64,000 bases of DNA from Streptomyces antarcticus (GTDB lineage: Bacteria > Actinomycetota > Actinomycetes > Streptomycetales > Streptomycetaceae), in the NCBI RefSeq assembly GCF_026627255.1, contig NZ_JAPNLM010000004.1:62001-126000 (forward strand), given 5' to 3'. The notes beneath the pieces were generated by a model. The model saw only the letters and a program-made list of their open reading frames with translations. It did not search any database and was not told where the DNA came from. This document shows positions 59,115-64,000 of the stretch, piece by piece. Positions within the stretch are counted from its first letter, which is position 1. Each line of letters opens with the position of its first letter. The translations under genes and the position numbers were made by a program.

Positions 59115-60600
59115 TCAGGAACGCACCACCCGTACCGACACCGTCGTCATCGGCGGTGGGCCCGCCGGACTGTTCGCCGCGCTGACCCTGGTCAGGGCCG
59201 GCCGGCGCGTCGTCCTCCTCGAAGCGGGCGGCGACATGATCGAAAGCCTGTGTCCCCGACTGGTGGCGCGCATGAACGGGCGGACGGTCCGCGACGCGGA
59301 GAAGTTCCGCCTCCAGTGCCCGCGCTGCACCTGCCTCACCGGACTCGGCGGCGCGGCCTTCCACTTCGACACCAACCTCGGATACATCTCCTCGCTGACC
59401 CGCTCCAAGATCGAGTCGGCGCCCGACGGGACGGTCCGCTCCTACAGCGGACTGGAGCGCGCCCTCGGCTCCTTCGACCGGGCCCAGGACCTCATCTCCG
59501 AGGCGTACCGCATCCTCTACGAGCTGGGGCTCCCGCCGGCCGGTCCGCCCCGGGAGACGAGCGGTTCCCTGCTCGGCGACGGCACCGTCTTCCAGCACGT
59601 CGACACGGCGTACTCGCAGAGCGTCACGGTGGACGACTCCCTCGTCGTCATCGCCCACCTCAAGGCCGAACTGGAGCGCGGCGGCGGCAGCGTCCTGCTC
59701 CACCACCGGGCCACCGACGTCGAGCCGCTGACCGGCGGCGGGTTCCACGTACGCGCCGACACGCCCGACGGGCCCGCCGCGTTCCGGGCCGACGACGTGA
59801 TCGTCGGCGTCGGCAAACTGGGCCTGCCCTGGGTCCGCGACCTCGCCGGGCGCATCGGCGTGCGCCACCGGCCCAGCAGCCGCGTCGACCTGGGCGTGCG
59901 GCTGGAAGCCGGCCGCGAGGCACTCGCACCCCTCCTGGACGGCTGTCACAACCCCAAACTGTCGTTCCTCAACGAAGAGGGCCACTCGGTCCGGACGTTC
60001 TGCGTGTGCGAGGGCGGCCGGGTCATGCAGTACGGCTTCCTCGACGCGGTCGCCCTCGACGGGCAGCACTGCCTGAACCAGCCCACGACCAAGTCCAACC
60101 TCGGCATCCTCACCACCGTCGACCTGCCCGGGGGGACCGACGGCACCGACCACGCCGCCGCGTACGCGAAGCGCGTCTGCGCGTACGGCGGTGGCAAACC
60201 CGTCGTCAGCACCGTCGACGAACTGTCCGGACGGCCCGCACCCGAGGGACCGCTCACCACCAGCCTCATCAACTACCACCACGGCGACCTGCGCGACTGC
60301 CTGCCCGCGTCCACCGTCCGTGACGTCCTCACCATGGTCGACCGGCTCAACACCCTTCATCCGGGACTGGTCCCGGGCACCGCCACGGTCGCGGCGCCCG
60401 TCGTCGAACGCCTCTTTCCCGACCTGGACCTCTCCGACGACCTGGAGTCGTCCGTGCCCGGGCTGTACTTCGTCGGCGACAGCTCCTCGAAGATCATCGG
60501 CATCACGTACGGGGCGGCCACCGGCATGGCCGCCGCCCGCTCCGTGCTGCACCGCAGGGTCGCCGCGGGCGCGGGCGCGGCCACGGGCGGGGGGCACTGA
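59107..60600 (+). CDS. FAD-dependent oxidoreductase, COG2509-like
   Basis: The protein is 497 aa and overlaps the kinase gene by 8 nt. The FAD motif is TVVIGGGPAGLFAALTLVRAGRRVVLLEAG, and the second dinucleotide-end motif GLYFVGDSSSKIIGITYGAATGMAAA places FAD as in BFD/HI0933-like flavoproteins. The CPRCTCLTGLGGAAFHFD segment, with three close Cys residues, recalls the Cys/GGAG.FSDGK region of COG2509 dehydrogenases and could bind metal or act in redox. It probably oxidises or dehydrogenates an intermediate; the substrate is unknown. Confidence 0.82.
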   Translation: MSDQERTTRTDTVVIGGGPAGLFAALTLVRAGRRVVLLEAGGDMIESLCPRLVARMNGRTVRDAEKFRLQCPRCTCLTGLGGAAFHFDTNLGYISSLTRSKIESAPDGTVRSYSGLERALGSFDRAQDLISEAYRILYELGLPPAGPPRETSGSLLGDGTVFQHVDTAYSQSVTVDDSLVVIAHLKAELERGGGSVLLHHRATDVEPLTGGGFHVRADTPDGPAAFRADDVIVGVGKLGLPWVRDLAGRIGVRHRPSSRVDLGVRLEAGREALAPLLDGCHNPKLSFLNEEGHSVRTFCVCEGGRVMQYGFLDAVALDGQHCLNQPTTKSNLGILTTVDLPGGTDGTDHAAAYAKRVCAYGGGKPVVSTVDELSGRPAPEGPLTTSLINYHHGDLRDCLPASTVRDVLTMVDRLNTLHPGLVPGTATVAAPVVERLFPDLDLSDDLESSVPGLYFVGDSSSKIIGITYGAATGMAAARSVLHRRVAAGAGAATGGGH

Positions 60601-63113
60601 TGCTCGTCCTCCCGCACCGCATACCCGGCGCCGGGCAGCCGCACTTCGAGCAGTGCACGGTCCCGCTGTCCGCGCCCGCGGCCACCCTGCTCGGCGGCCC
60701 CGACGGGCATCTCGCGCTCGCCGCCCTCAGCCATCTGCTGCTCCACCGGTACGGAACCGGCTGGGAGGTGCTCGGCGCCGCCGGCGACACCCCGGTGCGC
60801 TACGTCCGCGCCGAGGACCAGGAGACCGGCACCCTGGAGGCACTCACCGGAGCGGCGCGTCCCGCCGCCGCCCGGCCGCCGGTCGACGGCGAACCGTACG
60901 TGGCCGTCCTGTCGGCCCGCCCGGTCACGCTGCCGGCCGCCCTCGGGCGACCCGTGTGGACCGCTGCCGCGGAGGGCCCGGGCCTGTGCCTCACGTACGA
61001 CAGCACCGTCCTGGACGCCGCCACCGCGGAGCGCGTGGCAGCGCACCTGGCACTGCTCGCCCACCACGCGGCGCAGCGGCCCCTGACCCCCGCGGGCACC
61101 ATCGACCTGCTCGGGCCGCACGAGCGGGAACTGCTGCTGGACACCTGGAACGCGCCGCACACACCCCACACGGACACCACCCTGCACCGCATGATCCGCG
61201 AGCAGGCCGCCCGCACACCCGACGCGATCGCCCTGCGAGACGGCGCCGCCGAGCTGACGTACGGCGCACTCGACGCCGCCTCGGACCGGTTCGCCCACCG
61301 GCTGCGCCCGCACGTGGACGAGCCCGGCGCCCTCGTCGTACTGACCGGCGACCGGGACCTCACCCTCTTCACCGCCGTCCTCGGCATCTGGAAGGCCGGC
61401 GCCGGGTTCGTCCACCTCGACCCGCACCTGCCGGACCTGCGGGCCGAGGAGATCCTCCGCCTCACCGCGCCCGTCGCGACGCTCACCACCGCGTCCGGGC
61501 ACAGGGTCGTCGCCGGCCGCGCCCTCGACGCGGCCGCGTTCCTCCGGCAGCCGCTGCCCGGCAACCGGCCCACCGCGGCTGGGGATCCGCCCGGCGCACC
61601 CGACGACCGGGCCGGCGCACCCGCCGACCCGCCCGGCGCACCCGACGACCGGGCCCGTCCCGACACCACGGCCTACGTCCTGTTCACCTCCGGCAGCACG
61701 GGCGCCCCCAAGGGCGTCGTCCGCCCGCACCGCATGCACACCTCCCGCATCCGGCTGGAGCAGGGGATGTACGCCATGGGGCCGGACGACCGGCACCTGC
61801 TCAAGTCGCCCATCAGCTTCCGCGAGTTCGCGTGGCCGCTGGCGACCGGCGGCACGGCGGTGCTGGCCGCGCCCGGCAAGGACCGGGACGACCGCTACCT
61901 CGCGGAACTCATCCGCGACCAGCGCGTCACCACGGTCAGCTTCGTGCCCTCGATGCTGCGGCTGCTGCTCACCCAGCCCGCGTTCCGGACGGCGCCCGCG
62001 CTGCGCCACGTCTTCGTCGGCGGTGAGGCACTCGGACAGGACCTCGAGGACGAACTGCGCGGCCTCGGCTTCGCGGTCCACAACACGTACACCCTCAGCG
62101 AGGCCGACTACGTGTGCCACCGCACCGGACCGCTCGCCGTCCCCCGCCCCGAAGGGGCACCCGGCACGGTCGTCGGCGTCCCGCTCGACATGCGGATCTA
62201 CCTCTGCGACGCGGCGGGCCGGCTCGTACCGCCCGGCGTCGTCGGGGAGATCCACACCGGGGGCCCCGGACTGGCCGACGGCTACCTCGGCCGCCCCGAC
62301 CTGACCGCCGAGCGCTTCCGGCCCAACCGGCTGGACCCCGCCGGGCCCGAGGTCCTCTTCCGTACCGGGGACCTCGCCCGCCACCTGCCCGACGGCCAGG
62401 TCGAGTACGTCGGACGCGCCGACGACCAGGTCAAGGTGCGCGGGCAGCGGGTGGAGCCCGTCGAGGTGGAGACCGTGCTGCGCGCGCACCCGGGGGTCGC
62501 CAACGCGGCCGTGGTGGGGACCCCGGACCCCGACCAGGGCGCCGTCCTCGTCGCCTACGTCGTCCCCGAGGGCGACGAGGTGCCGCCCGAGCGGCTGCGC
62601 GAGCACCTCGCCGCCCGGCTGCCGGACTTCATGGTGCCCGCGCACCTGGCCTCGGTCCCCGCCCTGCCCCTCCTCGGCAGCGGCAAAGTCGACCGCAAGG
62701 CGCTGCGCGTCCCACCGCGCACCCGCCCCGCCCTCGACGTGCCGTACGCCCCGCCCACCACCCCCGACCAGGAGCGGGCCGCCGCACTGGTGGCGCGCGT
62801 CCTCGGCCTGGACACCGTCGGCGTCGACGACGACTTCTTCGACCTGGGCGGCGACTCCCTGCGCCTGATGCTGCTGCGCGGCTCACTGGAGTCGGCCTGC
62901 GGACGCGAGATCGCCCTGGCCGACGTCTTCGCCGCCCGCACCCCGCGCGGCCACGCCCGTCTCCTCGGCGAGGCGTCCGAGCACCACGGCACCGGCACCG
63001 GCGCCGTCCCGGCACGCCGCCCCGCCGAACGGCGGCGCCCGCCGCGGCGCGGGAGCGCCGCACCGGCCGCCCGCACCCGCACACGCCCGTCCGAAGGAGG
63101 CGAACCGAGATGA
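60600..63113 (+). CDS. NRPS adenylation-thiolation module with truncated condensation-like N-terminus
   Basis: The protein is 837 aa; the ATG at 60600 overlaps the previous stop by 1 nt. Residues about 1-180 look like the C-terminal half of a condensation domain but lack HHxxxDG. The A domain (about 195-690) has A3 [14 protein letters not shown], an unusual A5 [11 protein letters not shown]7 FRTGDLAR, A8 [15 protein letters not shown] and A10 [10 protein letters not shown]. The usual FDxS with Asp235 reads F407-R408-E409-F410-A-W, so a non-alpha-amino substrate is likely. The T domain carries S753 in [11 protein letters not shown] 45-bp repeat encodes a [15 protein letters not shown] linker (about 325-350). 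It probably loads the PKS that follows. Confidence 0.92.
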   Translation: MLVLPHRIPGAGQPHFEQCTVPLSAPAATLLGGPDGHLALAALSHLLLHRYGTGWEVLGAAGDTPVRYVRAEDQETGTLEALTGAARPAAARPPVDGEPYVAVLSARPVTLPAALGRPVWTAAAEGPGLCLTYDSTVLDAATAERVAAHLALLAHHAAQRPLTPAGTIDLLGPHERELLLDTWNAPHTPHTDTTLHRMIREQAARTPDAIALRDGAAELTYGALDAASDRFAHRLRPHVDEPGALVVLTGDRDLTLFTAVLGIWKAGAGFVHLDPHLPDLRAEEILRLTAPVATLTTASGHRVVAGRALDAAAFLRQPLPGNRPTAAGDPPGAPDDRAGAPADPPGAPDDRARPDTTAYVLFTSGSTGAPKGVVRPHRMHTSRIRLEQGMYAMGPDDRHLLKSPISFREFAWPLATGGTAVLAAPGKDRDDRYLAELIRDQRVTTVSFVPSMLRLLLTQPAFRTAPALRHVFVGGEALGQDLEDELRGLGFAVHNTYTLSEADYVCHRTGPLAVPRPEGAPGTVVGVPLDMRIYLCDAAGRLVPPGVVGEIHTGGPGLADGYLGRPDLTAERFRPNRLDPAGPEVLFRTGDLARHLPDGQVEYVGRADDQVKVRGQRVEPVEVETVLRAHPGVANAAVVGTPDPDQGAVLVAYVVPEGDEVPPERLREHLAARLPDFMVPAHLASVPALPLLGSGKVDRKALRVPPRTRPALDVPYAPPTTPDQERAAALVARVLGLDTVGVDDDFFDLGGDSLRLMLLRGSLESACGREIALADVFAARTPRGHARLLGEASEHHGTGTGAVPARRPAERRRPPRRGSAAPAARTRTRPSEGGEPR

Positions 63114-64000
63114 ACGCGCCCCTGCCCGGCCACCCGAACCCGAACCCGGCTCCGGCTCCGGCCGCGGCCCCGGACGACGAGTACGCCGTCGCCGTCGTCG
63201 GCATGGCCGTGCGCCTGCCCGGCTGCGACAGCCTCGAGCGCTACTGGGAGATCCTCGCCGCGGGCGAGGACAACATCACCCGACGTGCGCGCACCACCGG
63301 CTCGTTCGTCCCGGCGTACGGCTCGATCCCGCGGCCCGCCCACTTCGATCCGGCGCGCTTCGGCATCGCCCCCTCCGAGGCCCTGCTCCTGGACCCGCAG
63401 CACCGACTGCTGCTGGAGGCCGCCGACGAAGCGCTGGCCGCCGCGAACGTCGACCGCGTCCGCACCCCGGCCGTCAGCGTCTACGCGGGTGTCGGCCACA
63501 ACGACTACGAGCGCTGGGTGGGCACCGCACTCGCCGGGCGCCCCGGCGTCGACGCCCAGGCCCTGGAGGTCACCAACCGGGGCGACTACGCCGCCACGCG
63601 CGTCGCCTACCGGCTCGGCCTGCACGGCGCCGCCGTGACCGTCCAGTCCGCCTGCTCCACCGCGCTCACCGCCGTCCACCTCGCCGTCCAGGACCTGCTC
63701 GGCCACGGCAGCGACCTCGCCGTCGCCGGAGTCGCCGCCGTACGGGTTCCGGCGCCGGGCGGCTACGGGGCACCGCTCGGCGGCATCGGCTCGCCGGACG
63801 GCGTGTGCCGGCCCTTCGACCGTGCGGCGGGCGGCTCCGTACCCGGTGACGGCGCCGGCGCCGTGGTGCTCAAGCGCCTCGCCGACGCGGTGCGCGACGG
63901 CGACGAGGTCTGGGCCGTCGTCCGCGGCACGGCCATGAACAACGACGGCTCCGGCAAGTCCGGCTTCGCGGGCGTCGACCCGGCCGCGCAGGCCGAAGTC
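63110..64000 (+). CDS. Type I modular polyketide synthase, ketosynthase start (cut by window end)
   Basis: The gene starts with ATG at 63110, overlapping the NRPS stop by 4 nt (ATGA), preceded by GAAGGAGG. It is open to the window end (297 codons). After a Pro/Asn/Ala-rich N-terminus, the KS domain begins DEYAVAVVGMAVRLPGCDSLERYWEIL and shows LLLDPQHRLLLEAADEAL, the active-site C182 in VQSACSTALTAVH, and the motifs CRPFDRAAGGSVPGDGAGAVVLKRL and MNNDGSGKSGFAG. This is an extending KS of a multidomain PKS; later domains lie beyond the window. Confidence 0.93.
   Translation, partial: MNAPLPGHPNPNPAPAPAAAPDDEYAVAVVGMAVRLPGCDSLERYWEILAAGEDNITRRARTTGSFVPAYGSIPRPAHFDPARFGIAPSEALLLDPQHRLLLEAADEALAAANVDRVRTPAVSVYAGVGHNDYERWVGTALAGRPGVDAQALEVTNRGDYAATRVAYRLGLHGAAVTVQSACSTALTAVHLAVQDLLGHGSDLAVAGVAAVRVPAPGGYGAPLGGIGSPDGVCRPFDRAAGGSVPGDGAGAVVLKRLADAVRDGDEVWAVVRGTAMNNDGSGKSGFAGVDPAAQAEV

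Overview
The window reads as the chromosome of a high-GC actinomycete, almost certainly a Streptomyces or close relative. Third codon positions are almost always G or C, starts are mixed ATG/GTG (with one TTG), many secreted enzymes carry actinomycete-type signal peptides, and family content (SARP-like STAND proteins, SigB-type sigma factor, NarL-type two-component system, NIS siderophore synthetases, modular NRPS/PKS) is typical. No rRNA, tRNA, CRISPR array, insertion sequence or phage gene was seen.

Layout. 0.3-7.6 kb: secreted beta-helix glycosidase, DHA2 drug exporter, and a large secreted subtilase with a C-terminal malectin-like domain. 7.8-11.7 kb: a degenerate serine hydrolase, a dual-specificity-like phosphatase, an atypical P450 and a frameshifted unknown gene. 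11.8-14.6 kb: gluconate locus (gntP, gntK, divergent FadR-type regulator). 14.6-24.6 kb: STAND ATPase, small unknown proteins, a MerR regulator fused to a DNA polymerase sliding-clamp-like domain, an ArsR/SDR divergent pair with a palindromic operator, an NAD(P)-binding protein, an exporter ABC gene under a MerR-type promoter, and a DUF350 membrane protein. 24.7-30.7 kb: acyltransferase plus alpha/beta hydrolase, a two-component system and a broken AEC transporter. 30.7-37.3 kb: proline-repeat trypsin-like protease, BBE-type flavoenzyme, and two divergent NIS siderophore synthetases. 37.5-51 kb: GntR/UTRA regulator, winged-helix regulator, SigB/F-type sigma factor, VanZ-like protein, glycine-betaine transporter (ATPase plus a fused permease/binding protein), an orphan LuxR HTH remnant, an NAD+ DNA ligase, a secreted GH31 enzyme with carbohydrate-binding domains, and a P-loop kinase.

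51.3-64 kb (open at the right edge): the left arm of a hybrid NRPS/PKS biosynthetic gene cluster. A class IV aminotransferase runs rightward. A leftward operon encodes a Gfo/Idh/MocA dehydrogenase and both subunits of a LigAB-type extradiol dioxygenase. A tightly coupled rightward operon encodes a split transketolase, a GT-B-like protein, an APH-fold kinase, a COG2509-like flavoprotein, a stand-alone A-T NRPS module and a type I PKS ketosynthase cut by the window end. Two promoters in this cluster share a composite direct-repeat element next to a TTGACA -35 box, suggesting co-regulation by one activator not seen in the window. This cluster, the MerR-clamp fusion and the MerR-type leaderless promoter are the strongest leads. 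I could not identify the product of the cluster.
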